A stretch of 64,000 nt of DNA, taken from Flaveria trinervia (taxonomy: Eukaryota; Streptophyta; Magnoliopsida; Asterales; Asteraceae). Below are positions 34,494 to 46,238 of this stretch, one piece after another. The translations under genes were made by a program, and so were the position numbers. Each line of letters begins with the position of its first letter. Positions within the stretch are counted from its first letter, which is position 1. The stretch spans positions 60,187,376 through 60,251,375 of the forward strand of contig CM046442.1 of the NCBI GenBank assembly GCA_025506515.1. Reading direction: 5' to 3'. The notes beneath the pieces were generated by a model. It worked only from the letters and a program-made list of their open reading frames with translations. It was not told where the DNA came from and made no database searches.

Positions 34494-35197
34494 TGTTGTG
34501 CGAGTATTGTTTTATTGAAGGAATTTGAGAGTGAATGTAGATGAAGGTAACGGAAATTTGGGGTTTTCGCAAAGGTAAAGAAAGAAAAGAAAGAGAGTCA
34601 AAAGTTTTAAATTGGTGGGGGGGGGGTAAAAGATCAAACTAATAAGGTGAAAGGATAGTTTAGGCTTTGATTTGACAAGGGCGGTAAGATAAACCATTTA
34701 AAATATTCTGACAATAATCAATAAAATCGTACTTTTTACAGAGTGGGGCCCAAAGATTTCCGTTATACAGTTAAAGTTTTCTTTGAGAGTAGAGTTTCTT
34801 TCGAGAGAAAACACTTATGTTCTCAATAGTGTCTTCTGATACCACTTTTACTTTTGAACACAAACCATGTCTCAAAGACAAATTTGCTTCCAAGAGTAAA
34901 GTTTTCTTTTGAGAAATGAAGTTAATAAGCTTCAGAAGTGGATTTGATCTATGATCAAATTTTCTTCCAAGGTGAAAAACTCTTCGGAAGAGACTACTCA
35001 TGCAGAGGAATTTTCCATCGGAAGACACATAAACATTTCTCCCAAGGGTAAATTTCTCTTCGAAAGAATTCGTACATAGATAAGTTAAAGAAAACTTTTG
35101 TAACTAGGACTAGATTGTATAAAGACAAAATAGACAAGACACATTTTAATGGTTTTCAAAAGAGATATAGTCAATGTTAATCATCTAATGGTTGTGA
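34494..35197 (-). other. M1 spacer between RNase H and aORF
   Basis: About 700 bp without coding sequence. The part near 34770-35070 repeats TTCGAAAGAA/TTCTTTCGAGAG-like palindromic words, a cluster analogous to but different in sequence from the P spacers. No clear TATAAATA was seen immediately before the M1 aORF ATG. Confidence 0.5.
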
Positions 35198-36620
35198 TTA
35201 AATACTTAATCTTTGTTCATCAAAAGCTTTGACGAACAAGTTAACATATTGTTCATTTGAATTGACTTTGATTATTTCAATTAAGTTTTTATCATGAATA
35301 TCTCAAATGAAATGGTACCTACTATCAATATTCTTTGTCTTGGAGTGCTTGACTAGATTTTCTATGATAGAAATTGCACTCTTATTGTCTATGTGGATAG
35401 AAGTCTCCATAAAGTTGAAACCATAGTCTAACATCTAATTTTGAATCCATGGCAGCTGAGCATAGCAACTTGAAGCAGCAATGTATTCAGCTACAACAGT
35501 TGATGTAGAGACACATGATTGCTTCTTGTATTGGCAGGAGATGATCCTTCACCAAGAAATTGACATCCTCCTGATGTGGATTTCTTGTTAATGTTGTAAC
35601 CACCATAATCATTGTCTATATAAACATAAAGATTAAAATCCTTATCTTAGGATACCAAGACCTAGTTTCGGAGCTCCTTTGAAGTATCTAAGAATTCTCT
35701 TGATAGTAATTAGGAAAGACACTTAGGAGTAGCTGATATCTTGCACAGATGCAAGTTGCAAACATGAAATTAGGTCTACATGCAGTGAGATACATCAGAG
35801 ATCTAATAATTGCCCTGTACTGATGCTGATAAGTATCCTTCCCTTAGAATCAGGACAAAGATTGTGATTTCTATGTATAGGTGTCTTGGTTGGTTACAAT
35901 CTTTCATCTCAAATCTTTCTAAAATGTTATTTACATACTTAGATTAATTTATAAAGAACCGTTCTTCCATCTACTTCACTTGTATCCTAGGAATTAATTC
36001 ATCTTTCCTATGGAACTCATCTCAAACTTCTTTCTCATGATGCTTTCAAAGTCTTTGCATATTTGGTCATTTGAGAAACAAATATGATGTCATCAACATA
36101 GACTTGTACAAGTAACATGTCCCTCCTAGATTATTTATGAACAATGTCTTCTCTATGGTGCCTCTGGTATAGCCATTCTTCAAAAGAAATTGAGATAGTG
36201 TCTCATACCATAACCGGTGCTTGGTGTAACCCATAAAGAGCTTTATCTAATTTGCATATATAGTTATGGTGTTGTGGGTCTTCAAATCCAGTGGCTAACA
36301 CATATAGACATCTCTGTCATTATCTCCATATAGAAATGCATATTTGACATCAAGTTGATAGACTATGAAGTTCTTGGATGCTGAAAAAGCAAGGAAGATT
36401 CACACAACCTCAAGTCTTGCAGCAGGTGCAAAGATATCGATGTAATATATGCCTTCCTCGTGTGTGTATCCTTAAACCCCAAGTCTTGCTATTGTTCTTG
36501 ATAATCAAAAACCCTATCATCTCTTTATTTCTGAACACCAGTTAGTGCCAATGGGGACTTGGCCAGGTGGTATGGACACATGTTCCATTCCTTTTTCCTC
36601 TTGAACTGAAAGCAAATCCT
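35198..36620 (-). pseudogene. M1 pol: RT and RNase H remnant
   Basis: Read on the minus strand from about 36620, this opens with the PIGTNW-like block and REEGIYYIDIFAPAARLE. RT follows with VYQLDVKYAFLYGD, KLDKALYGLHQAP and VQVYVDDIIFVSQM (near 36110). RNase H follows with AVYAST-like serine blocks (35550-35450), DNKSAISIIENLVKHSKTK and IDSRYHFIRDIHDKN, ending in FDEQRLSI-stop at 35198. Many frameshifts and stops lie between the blocks. RT and RNase H are of the same SIRE-like type as in P1-P3 but much older. Confidence 0.82.
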
Positions 36621-37289
36621 CTTGCATTAGTTCAACCCGATTGTTGTCCTTGAGGGCTTATTCCACCTTCTTGGGTCCCATTTGAAAAAAAAGCATGAGT
36701 ACAAGCAAACATTCTCATTATGGGTCTGACCTCTTGTTTCACACCTTCTGAGACATCAAAATAATGTTCTCAACTAGATGAGTGTTGTGTATCCTGAGCT
36801 AGGAATCACATCTGGCTGCATAGGTAGATCCAAGTTAGAGAAGTTTTCTTAGGATTTTGAACACCATTTCTAGTTGATGTCTCAAAACTATTCAATGAGG
36901 ATTGATTGAATGAATGTGTGACAACATTAATGGTATTCTGCTATGAAGCAACATCAATAGTGTTTGTTCCTCCAAATCACTTTCTCCCTCAACTTGGTGT
37001 TGAATGTTGTAGTTGTCAGCTAATGAATTTTGAGGTTTATTTGGCTAACAACTTATTGAAGCTCCAATGTTTCCTGAGATGCTCAAGCTTCCACGACTGC
37101 CAGTATTAGGAGCTTGATCTTTGTGACTTCTTGTAGAAATTGGAATAGGTCTGGGTAGCCCAAATAGTTGATCCTGTTGAAGTCACTTTGAGTTCGTGTT
37201 CCAACAATGGATACACTACCTCTACTAGTAATGTATCCTCCAGCTTCACCTAGAAACTAAACAAGACCTCTATGAAATGTTCAAATTGT
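36621..37289 (-). pseudogene. M1 pol linker; integrase core missing
   Basis: The minus-strand translation gives only Ser/Thr/Asn-rich linker sequence of the kind found between integrase and RT. No HHCC region and no D-D-E integrase signature is present between the protease (about 37350) and RT (36620). M1 has therefore lost integrase, apparently by deletion. Confidence 0.55.
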
Positions 37290-39620
37290 TATAGGAGAGA
37301 TCTGTTTCCTATCATATGCCTGGAGCATCCACTATCCAGGATCTATACATTTCCATTCTTGTCATATGGATATCCTTGCACATAAGGTGAAATGATCAGT
37401 CACTATTGGAAACCCAAGCCTTTTTGGTCTCGGGTTCTTCCAATGTAGGTGAGATAATTGAATCAATATGTATCCATAAGGGGTTCAATTATGGTTTGTG
37501 AAGAAGAGGTTTAGGCTGCAACATCTTTTCTAGTCATCCATTCCATCCTATGGTTGATCAATATAGATGAGCCTATTGAGGCTTGAGCAGCATGACTTGC
37601 TTTCGAGGCTTCTTTCTTCTCGAAAGTAGTTGTCACCACCTTTTCTTCTAAAGCAGTCTTCTTTTCGGAAGGTTTCAAAGAATTTTTTTGTACCTTTGTT
37701 TGTTTTATGTCTTCTTCCGAAGCTATTTTCCTTTCGAAAGAATGAGTTTCTTCTGAAAGCAACTTGGCTTTAGCAATAAGCTTTCCTTTCCTTAACACTT
37801 GCACCATATGGTAATATCCTTGACTCCTTCTTTCTTAACATTGGTTGCATAACATGTGCTTGATAGATTGTAGTAACAATCTTTAGCCATGTGATTATGT
37901 AGACTACATATTATGCACTCAATCTTAATCTTGATAGAGGTGAGGGCTATTGTTTCTTGTATTTCTTTTCTTCTTCAACACCCTTCCTTTTAATTCTTAT
38001 CCTTCAACTAGATAGGATGGCTAGTACTACACTCCTTTCATAAATTAGAACTTCCAACCTCTTGGAATAAAGAAGAGATGATTACACCCTTTTATCTTGA
38101 GTTATTTTCAACTTTGACTTAGCCACCTTTTTTGCAATTTTTTTGCTGCCCTAATTTTATTATTTCTTTCTTTGGTGGTTAGAAGTTGATCATCAGTGGT
38201 GTGGATGAGGTTTTCTTCCTTATCCTTCCTTGTGGTGGTCATTATTGTTGCATCATTCTTTAGCTCATTGGATAGTAGGTCAGCAGTTGTAAACTCTTGC
38301 TTATCAGTACCACATCTTGGTTGTCTAACAGACACATAAGAGTGTGTTAGAGAAATTTCATTGGTTCTCAACCAACTTTTGTTTTGATAACACACCTTTG
38401 AGTGGGGGGATAATGCAATGATGGTGTTGAAGTTATGTTCTTCAATTGCATACTTCTTTGCTTTAGCCTCAGCTATTACTAGTTGGACTTGAGCCTCAAT
38501 CAACTTGGAGATTAAACCTTTTATGTGTATATGTTAAAGAGGATACAGTTTTCTCTAACTCTTCAATTTTAAGTTTGTAGTCAGATTCTGCTCTCTTAAA
38601 GTCGAATTTTAATATGTTTAAGGACTCAATATTAGATTTAAGTTTCACATTGTAGTCCTAATACAATTTAACCTTAGCCATACAGGCTGGAGTATAGAGA
38701 TGTTCATATACCTTACTGCTTCAGTTCCAACCATGAGAGCTTGAGCAGGAGTGACATCTTGCACTATGAAGCTCCAATCAACTTTTTGAGCAACAGTTGC
38801 AGTCTGTTATTCAATTGGTTTGGCTGTAGGTTTTGGGCTAGCCAGATATTGGGAGGCTTGAGTTGCTTCAAGATTGGATCTAAGAGCCTTGCATTCCCTA
38901 GCAAAGTGCCAAAGTTGGTTGCAGTTGTAACACTTGGCCTTTGGCTTGGAAAACCTAAATTTGCTATTAGTTGGGTTCTAAGGGATTTGCCTTCCAGTTC
39001 TCTTGAAGAACTTTTTGCATTGTAGGTTAGGAGAGCCATTTGCTAGACAATGTCCATGTATTCCACATCATCTGGGCTAAAACACTTGAGATTATCAAAA
39101 CAGAATTGAAAATCTCCAGAGTCTTCATTCCCTGAAACAAAAGCACAACTATCATGCAAAGAATTTTGTTGAGCCTATTAAGACTTGGGTGTCTCAGGAA
39201 ATATAATATTAGGCCTAGAAGAGGATGATGGTTATTAGGGGTAGTTCAGGTACAAATAGGGCTAGGGAGTTCTTGAACCTTCAGCAATGTGTAGAGCATT
39301 GCTGACAGGAATGTTTGAGTTTCTCTTCATCTGATGGCGTTTCTGAGTTTCCATCTCCATATGGTATCCATCAAGGATTCCATATAGTTTAGTCATAGTG
39401 AAAGTGTTGAGATTTTCAGTTCTCTTGGTTGAGACACAACATAAAGTCCATTCATGAGGAAGTGCACTCATAAATTTTCTTACTACGTCTCTTTTCTCAA
39501 GAACCACTCCCATAGACTGAAGAGAGGTGATCAAGTCCATGTACTGAAGTATTATTAACTCAACGTCTCATCACAATGTGTGTGATGTTTTCAAACTTCT
39601 GCTTCAGTACATCTGTAAGG
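37290..39620 (-). pseudogene. M1 gag and protease remnant
   Basis: On the minus strand, gag begins in mid-domain near 39615 (LTDVLKQKFENITHI), cut off by remnant R1. The open part 39540-39262 has VVRKFMSALPHEWTLCCVS, a UBN2-type gag block. Knuckle 1 (about 38940-38890) reads CYNCNQLWHFAREC and knuckle 2 (about 37915-37870) reads CIICSLHNHMAKDC. Both are complete CX2CX4HX4C. The intervening segment is charged and Ser/Lys-rich (38503-38108, 37807-37511). A protease active site LDSGCSRHMIGNRSLL follows near 37350-37300. Frameshifts are frequent. Confidence 0.78.
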
Positions 39621-39624
39621 TTAT

Positions 39625-40415
39625 ATAAAGGCTAGTGCACCTAAAACATCCAAAGTCTTCCTGCATGCATGCATTGAATTGCAGAAGTATAAATGCTTCG
39701 GTTGTTTTAAACCATGCACTAGAAAATATTTTAAGTGTAAAATCTTTCGAAGCCAAGAACAACATCTTCTTTAGCTTAAAGTAAAGTCTTCCAAAGCTTC
39801 AGAGACAAGGTCTTCCAAAGCTAGAAGTGTAGACAAATGATCTTCTAAAGACTTTTGAACACATGCTTTTATCTGAGGTACTTTACCATAAAGCTGGACC
39901 ACTTTCCGCTACAACTCTATTGACTTACCAACTTTCACTAGTTGATGAAAAAGTCCACGCTTTTAGTAAACTGTACATTGAGGTCTTGAGTATGTGATTT
40001 CTACTTTATGTACTTTTATCCTTTTTATAATATATTAGAATGTAAGTTATAGCATGTCATAGTCATTAGTCAAAAAGAAATCTGCCTATTGACTCTATAT
40101 TTGATTTTGTTGTCTAGTAAATGTATTCAGTTGGCCTTCAAAGCATGGCCGGATGAAGGATGTAATATAAGTATCTCAAGTCTTTATAACTTTAGAAATA
40201 TGCTTAACACTTGTAAAAGAACTTAAGAAAAATATATGAAATTCTTTGAAACCAATTACATGTGTTCTTTGTTCTGTCTCTTACTTTACTAGTGTTCTGA
40301 GTATCATACGTCTGTGTTACCAGTTCCTGATTTGATCTATTAAGTGTTCTAAACATCACTCTCCTCACTGTGTGTTGTGTTGTAAGTGACCAAAAACCTA
40401 TTAAACGGTCCTGTA
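39625..40415 (+). repeat. R1: plus-strand LTR remnant
   Basis: Sequence preceding a plus-strand PBS. Its first part repeats TCTTCCAAAGC/CTTTCGAAGCC words (39745-39860), as SIRE-like U3 regions do. It contains ATATAAGTATCTCAAGTC-type promoter-like sequence (about 40160-40185). The left end is uncertain because the breakpoint with M1 gag lies somewhere in 39600-39660 and no TG terminus is obvious. Confidence 0.5.
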
Positions 40416-40417
40416 AT

Positions 40418-40434
40418 TGGTATCAAAGCATTCC
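40418..40434 (+). promoter_or_regulatory. R1 primer-binding site
   Basis: TGGTATCAAAGCATTCC, a diverged initiator tRNA-Met PBS, 84 bp upstream of a gag-type ATG at 40502. Confidence 0.65.
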
Positions 40435-40501
40435 AGCATGTTGATTGTAATATCTCAACATCTTAAGTTCCCTCTCCCACACAAAACACTTAACATCTTA
40501 A

Positions 40502-40770
40502 ATGGAAACTATCACTCAAGTTGATATGGAAACTTGAACCATGACAAAGTCCTCACTGATCACTCTAGAGGACTTTCACACTTGGTGCCAACAAATGGAA
40601 GGGTTTATCAATTCATAAGACTCAAGGATGTGGGAACCTATTGCCTGAGGACCTTACAAACCAATCACCTCTTCAACAGCTGCTAGAGGTGGTATGAATC
40701 CAAAGGCTATGGCTGATTAATCTGATGAAGATAGGAAGAAAGTTGAGATTTAAGCCTAGGGGAGAAAGTA
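40502..40770 (+). pseudogene. R1 gag N-terminal fragment
   Basis: ATG 40502 starts METITQVDMET and hits TGA soon after. The readable continuation has LEDFHTWCQQMEGFINS, MWEPIA and GPYKPIT. This is the WxxxMxxFI...MWxxIxxGPYKP pattern at the N-terminus of SIRE-like gag proteins (P1 has the equivalent WQRRMLHHL...GPYKPM). Further stops follow at a TAA and a TAG. The rest of gag and all of pol are absent. Confidence 0.65.
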
Positions 40771-41492
40771 ATTACAATCACAAAACCTGGGTGTTCTTCA
40801 TAGAGTATGGACATTGAGGACTCGCCATCATCACTTGCAATTGTACGTACTCAACAACTTCCTCATGTTCACATTAATATGGACTCTATAAACTCTTTCA
40901 TTCAGAGTCACTTTGAGGAAGGTATACCAAGGTTGTATCAGTTCCACAACAAGGAACTTCCAATTACATAATAGGGTGGAGGTATGATGCTGATAGAAGA
41001 GCTCTCATTCTTCAAAGAGTTCAAGGGCAACAAGAGGTCTTCAATTTTCAAACCTTGAACTACTATGAAGGTCTTGTCCTGATCAACATGCAACTTGCCA
41101 ATCAAAGCCAATCAAGGCAAGCTTGCAGGCTGGCTTAGAGGATTCAGGACAAAATTACTGAATTGTTCAGCCAAAGAAGGAGACAAAGACAATCAGGTAA
41201 TATCATCAGTCAACTTGATGTTGAGGTAGACCCTGAGATTAGCTTCAAAGTGAAAACCTTGACTGAAGGCACAGTGATAGAGCCTGAGAGTCCTATCTCA
41301 CCTACAACCACTTCAGCAATTCATTCCCTTAGTGACACAGGTGCTGGTGAAGGTGCATTACAGCCTCTCTCTAGCCAGAGCATGGATGAAAAAGGGAAAA
41401 GGAAAATGACTCTTGAGGACATTAAGAAGGAGAGAGAGAGAGAGAGAGAGAGGAAGAGGAAGCTAAAGGAAGATAGTTTATTGGGTCTTTAG
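40771..41492 (+). pseudogene. R1 possible aORF C-terminal fragment
   Basis: Plus-strand translation gives RYDADRRALILQRVQGQQE, YYEGLVLINMQLANQ and RIQDKITELFSQRRRQRQS. It continues into an open frame (41163-41492) with Ser/Pro-rich and then Lys/Arg/Glu-rich sequence (LEDIKKERERERERKRKLK). The composition resembles the charged middle of aORF proteins, but I could not align it block by block. It follows the gag fragment directly, implying a deletion of gag-C, pol and aORF-N. Confidence 0.4.
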
Positions 41493-42130
41493 GATTCTCT
41501 TTTCGCGCATTTATTATTTGTGACATCCGTCATCAACAGATCCGTCAATTGACTCAAAATCCGTTAGTTCTCTTTTCACGCATTTATTATTTTGTGTGAT
41601 TAATATATTTTCGAACCGAGTCTCGTCACATCTCCTTTTCGTGCCAACCTTAAATTTAATGACGCTAATAATATAAAATTTATTTTATCCTTATTTTTAT
41701 TTTTGTAAATATTGTTAATATTATTATTATTAGTATTATTATTATTATAATTAAGTCCAGGGTTCAAATTGTAATTCAACTAAAATTGAGGGAATAAATA
41801 ATCTAAAGTAGAGGGGTCTAAATTGTAATTGTCAAAATTGAAATATATAAGCTGGGAGGCAGCGTACGGCCTCCCGAAACCCTAAACCTCAATTGTTGTC
41901 GTCGACCCTCTGATAGTGTGCTATGGTTGACGTTGATCGAAATCAGTTCGCCATTTAGTCACCCCGAAATTAATCGATTCATTCACGTTTCACTTTGTTT
42001 CGTTCCTCTTCATTTCGGTTTGTCGTTTCGATTCGGTTGTTCGGTTTGATTCGTGTGATCTCTTGTGTGTGTGTGTATTCGTACGTATCTTGCGTCGTGT
42101 GTTGGTTAGCGAATAGAACCAAACACCACA
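41493..42130 (+). repeat. Gypsy-like LTR fragment
   Basis: Contains two copies of TTCTCTTTTCGCGCATTTAT-like sequence about 73 bp apart (near 41497 and 41570). AAATTGTAATT phrases precede ATATATAAGC (41843-41853), then CGAAACCCTAAACCTC. That order (AATTGTAATT, TATA, AACCCTAA) is common in plant Ty3/gypsy LTRs. Neither end, no TSD and no internal domain are visible. A TG-rich simple run (GTGTGTGTGTGT) lies near 42064. Confidence 0.4.
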
Positions 42131-42184
42131 TCTTGCGAGCTGGCGCAAAATAGTCTTCCCGGGCCAGATGCCCAAACAATCTCC

Positions 42185-42938
42185 TCACCGGCGGCTCACC
42201 TGCTTGCCCCGATACACCTTCATCCTACCAAGCACAGTATCATCCATAATCTCAAGAGTGATAGTATCATCTCTCTCCTTGGGCAACAAAGGAAGCTTTT
42301 GGTTAATAATGATGTGCAAGAAATGAGGGTATATGCAGAAGCCTTCCTTTCCCTTGGCGTCTATATTCTCTACCGTATACGTGAAGATCATCCGAGAGAA
42401 ACTGAACAGATGTTTTAGTACCAAAGCTACATATGCATTCTAGATTTGATCAGACATCTCATCAAACCCTCCTTTTCTTGAGGCTATGCACTTGAGGAGC
42501 ACATGGGCCAAGTACTTGAACTGGGGGCACAAATGCTCTTGTTGAGAACACCTGCATTAATGTCCCCAGCGTACTTGATCCGAAGAAAGCATCCCCGAAC
42601 CGTCAGGGATGTAGCCTGGTTGGGTAGTCAACATCTTTGCTCAACTCCAAAACCCTCCTCAGATCATCCTTGTTGATCTCAATCTCGTGACCAAAAATAG
42701 AACTCAGAATGCGATGAGGCTCAGCGGACCTGTCTACTACAGTGCTTTCCCAGAAAGCCTGCTGAATTGAACTGTATGGTGTGCATGGTGTAGAGATAGC
42801 CTTGAAGATCCTCGATCTCCATAAAAAGGCAATAATCCCCGCGAACTTAGAAGCTTTCCGGGATGTGACGTCAAGATGAGCATAGAGGTTGTGATTCGTG
42901 TTCATAGTCCATCTACTAGTCATGTTTCTATAACACAA
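42185..42938 (-). pseudogene. M2 aORF, N-terminal part
   Basis: The minus-strand frame from 42938 reads MTSRWTMNTNHNLYAHLDV-like sequence. It continues with QQAFWESTVVDRS, ILSSIFGHEIEINKDDLRRVL and ELSKDVDYPTRL. After a frame break, it has FLHIIINQKLPLLPKERDDT and ITLEIMDDTVLGRMKVYRG. The order (hydrophobic AFWE block, 'I..DDLRRVLEL..D.DYP' block, 'PRFLxIIINQ' block) parallels the aORF start of P1-P3. The middle blocks are missing and the C-terminal two thirds are absent. It lies on the 3' side of the M2 RNase H, as expected for an aORF. Confidence 0.7.
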
Positions 42939-43530
42939 GATACATATACTTAGATTTGTGTAAATGGATGATATTTGAATTTTAATGAGCTTGAATCAGA
43001 TTGTTCAATCGTGTGAATGGATCATGCGACTGAGTCTTAGTCGTGCGATTGAGCTAAGTCGTACGATTGAGCCTACGACTGGGTTCATTCGTGCGATTGA
43101 GTCAGACGCCCATCTCAATCGTGCGATTGAAGTTCATCAGCCTGTCCATTCACATAAGTCTATGTTCGACACTTTTAAATCAGTTCTTAGTCTATGCTTG
43201 ATGTTAAACATTGTGGTTAGGCTCATTAGACTCACAAACACTCAAAATAACACCTAATACTCTTTAAATTAATGATTTAGTTCATTTTAGTGGTTTATTT
43301 TGAAAACTTTTTCTCGGTTCTTGTTTTGACCAATTTAGGTCATTAGGGCTTGATTAAACCAAACATTGAGGTCGATTTTCATCTCACATTACCTGTAGAT
43401 ATAGAGAGTAATCGTTAGAGTCACAAACAAGATGCTAAATCACTGAAACGAGATTTGGACAAAGTTACATTGCTTTCGTGCGACTTGAGAGCGATTTAGG
43501 GGTGATGAAAATGTGCGACCGACTCCCCTC

Positions 43531-43538
43531 TATTTATA
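43531..43538 (-). promoter_or_regulatory. Candidate TATA box in M2 spacer, minus strand
   Basis: The minus strand reads CTGTATAAATAGAGGGG, directly downstream of the palindromic repeat cluster and about 590 bp upstream of the M2 aORF ATG. The same TATAAATA octamer stands before the aORFs of P1-P3. It could instead be the promoter of an unrecognised LTR. Confidence 0.4.
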
Positions 43539-43586
43539 CAGAGTTTACCTTCAGTCGTATGACTGGACCTACTCGCACGCTTGATT

Positions 43587-43736
43587 CGTGCGACTGGGTC
43601 TCGGTCGTGCGACGAGCTCAGTTGGTCACATCCATTCGTACAACTGGGGCTCAGTCGTGCGACGAGCTCAGTCGGTCACATCCATTCGTACGACTGGGGC
43701 TCAGTCATGCGACTAACTCAGTCGGTCACCTCCATT
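43587..43736 (+). repeat. Three 50-bp tandem repeats
   Basis: Copies at 43587-43636, 43637-43686 and 43687-43736, exactly 50 bp each. Each begins CGTGCGACTGG or CGTACGACTGG and ends GGTCACATCCATT, with a few substitutions. Each unit holds two GTCGTGCGAC-type half palindromes. Confidence 0.88.
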
Positions 43737-44867
43737 CGTGCTATTGGTTCATTCTGGAGATCCAATCGCATGGATTGACCCATGCTTATGGTCCCATCGT
43801 ATGATTTTCTCATACTCATGATCCACTCGTGCGACTAGTCCATACTTATGGTCTAGTCGTGCGAATGGCTCAGACTTATGAGTTTTACCTCATTCACTTT
43901 CAACACCTAACCTGTTAACTATTGATAAGACGTTATGACTGTTGATCATCTCAGACATGACCTTTTTAATTTGAAAAACTATTGATCACCTCAGACGTGA
44001 TCCTTTTAACTTAAAACCAGATTGGTCACCCCAGATGTGACCCCTTTTAGTGAGTGATTCACAGATTGAATCCAGATGTATAGTCTGACTTTTACCTACC
44101 AATAAACTAAAAGTTAAATAAAACAACTCGAAATTAAAAAAAACAAAACAAGATATATTTTTGTATTTTTGATTAGAGATGGATTTAAACCTATTAGAGT
44201 GCTTGTAACTGATTTTACTTCCTGGACAACATAGCTTGAATTCTATTTTATCATTTCTGGTACAATTTATTATGGAATCATACAGGTATATTAGAATCAT
44301 TTGCAACACTTTACTAAACTATTTTGATTCTAGATTCTTGTTTTAACCTAGAGTCAATAGCAATTTTAGGAAATCATACTAGAGCTACAAGATGCACATA
44401 ATGATTCTGACTTTCAAGAATTACAACACACGATGATTTTCAGTATACTTGTCCTCTTAAATCCATACACAGATTTTTGACACACATTGGTGATGAGTTA
44501 AGGTTTAATTATTTCAACAAGAATTTGTGGATCCCACACTTATATGTTAATTGACGTTCCTCAGAAGATTTTTGAGCGGTTTACGGTATATTTCAAGAAG
44601 AAACTATTCTAAGAGATTTCAAAGAAATGCCAAGACTCAGGTCAGTGCCATCGCACAGCAAAGAAGCACAAACAATAATGAATTCTATAATATTTAGGTT
44701 ATGCTTATCCTCAGGTCAGTGCTACCGCACAACAGAGATGCACGCAACCTATCTTCTTGTTAGAGCATTTATTTTCTTTTTGCACATAACGCACCAACAA
44801 TATAAAGAATGTCGGACTATGCACTTTCTTCCTCTAAAATCACATCACTTTTCTTTTTCACACCATT

Positions 44868-45337
44868 AACCTCTAAAAGATATAAAAACCTCAGTTTATC
44901 AAATGCTTTTGTGTAGAGGTCGGCGCGTTAAAAATCCGTATTTATTTTAACCACATCGATTAATTGCTTTTAAAAATAGTCACATATAAAGTGATACTTA
45001 ATACCGATGTGTTTTGTTTTAGGATGTTGGATTGGATTTTTTGTTACGGCTATAACAGTAGAATTATCAACATAGATAGGAGTGTTAGAAAATGGCAAAC
45101 CGTAGTCGCGCATTTGCTGTTGAATGCAGATGATTTATGAATAGCAACTTGTAGCAGCAACGTATTCAGCTTCACATGTTGACAGAGCAACGGAGGTTTG
45201 CTTCTTACACTGCCTGGTGACTAATCGTCTACCGAAGAACTGACATCCTGCTGATGTTGACTTGTAACTCATTTTGCAACCTTCATAATCCAAGTCACTA
45301 TACGCTGTAAGCTCAAAATCATCATCATAAGGATACC
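44868..45337 (-). pseudogene. M2 pol: RNase H remnant (split from RT by S1 and P3)
   Basis: Minus-strand frame 45330 downward reads YPYDDDFELTAYSDLDYEGC, then KSTSAGCQFFGRRLVTRQCK and KKQTSVALSTCEAEYVAATSC, the catalytic-acid region of copia RNase H. In shifted frames, DNSTVIAVTKNPIQHPKTK and FDKLRFLYLLEV follow. The preceding RT part of the same polyprotein is at 58723-59979. S1 and P3 lie between. About a dozen codons expected between LIGVKRIF and YPYDDD are missing at the insertion point. Confidence 0.87.
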
Positions 45338-46226
45338 TGTTGGACCAAAAGAACCAATGAGCCAAGATCAGAAAACCTCTAACTCCCACATGGTATCACA
45401 ACAACTGCTGAAAGCCTCATCAGCAGTTTGACAAGTGCTGAAGACTTCAACAGCTGAAGATCAAGTGCTGAAGACTTCAACAGCTGAAGAACTAAAATGT
45501 GAAGTACAACAGCTGAAGAACACAAGTGCTGAAGCTGAAAGACCAAAGTACTGAAGTACAACAGCTGAAGAGTTTACAAGTGCTGAAGATCAACAACTGA
45601 TGTACAAAGTCTGAAGACAAAGATGAAGACTAAAGCTGATTATATCTACTGAAGTCATCAGTGATGAAACATCTGAAGGTCAAAGTCTGAAGATCAAGTA
45701 CTGAAGCCTCAGTAGTTTGTCAAAATGCTGAAGAGTAATTCTTCAGTAGTTGTGATATCAGTAGTTTTATATTTCTAGTTTCAGTAGTTTTATGTTTCAG
45801 TAGTTTTTTAAAACGACTGAAGAGCTTGTTCTTCAGTCGTTGTAGTTTCAGTAGTTTCTAATCAGTAGTTTATATTCTGTACTTAACACTCTGATATGTT
45901 CTCTGTAGTTGTGAACATTCATAGTTTGTTAAGAGTTAGTCATTTTTGTATTAGATCTGCAGTTGTCACTTTCGTGATAACAGCAGGTGTTGCACTCTAT
46001 ATAAGGAGTGACAACCTATTGTAATAATATGAATGTATGAATGATTGAATGATTGATTAGAAACATTCCATATCTAAAACATTCCTTGAATCAGAAATAT
46101 TTTCTCTCGCTATAACCGTATGTCCTCTTAATGCATACAAGCATCGACTTCTGCTACAATTTGTCTAATTCCTATTCTTATTCCGCTGCCTTGAACTCTA
46201 ATACATCAAACTGTAAGCCTTGTTCA
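45338..46226 (+). repeat. S1: solo LTR of the P2/P3 family
   Basis: 889 bp, TGTTGGACC to CTTGTTCA, very similar to the P3 LTRs. It has the CTGAAG array, TCAGTAGTT motifs and TATA palindrome (45993-46010). No PBS or gag follows it; after 12 bp the P3 5' LTR begins. The flanks (ATACC left, ACAGA right) do not form a TSD, so it may derive from recombination between elements or from an insertion with loss of target sequence. Confidence 0.88.
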
Positions 46227-46238
46227 ACAGAAAATCCT

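Larger units (their letters stand above)
42939..44867 (-). other. M2 spacer between RNase H and aORF, with repeats
   Basis: About 1.9 kb without a believable gene. Both 43011-43135 and 43555-43875 are full of TCGTGCGACTGAG-like words, including the palindrome CAGTCG-TG-CGACTG. The plus-strand ORFs 42985-43257 and 43478-43804 are translations of this repeat and show no protein motif. From 43880 to 44867 I see AT-rich sequence and no signal. A further element nested here cannot be excluded. Confidence 0.45.

Noticed and set aside
41430..41460. GAGA simple-sequence run as a regulatory element
   Set aside because: It lies within an open charged coding-like stretch and has no other promoter signal nearby. 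Slippage is enough to explain it.
41843..42130. Host gene promoter and 5' UTR (TATA, then CT-rich leader)
   Set aside because: No ORF follows on the plus strand, and the AATTGTAATT-TATA-AACCCTAA order fits a gypsy-type LTR better.
43478..43804. Plus-strand ORF of 108 codons with repeated SRATSSVGHIHS-like units
   Set aside because: Translation of the 50-bp tandem repeat. No start context, no conserved domain, and several overlapping frames are equally open.
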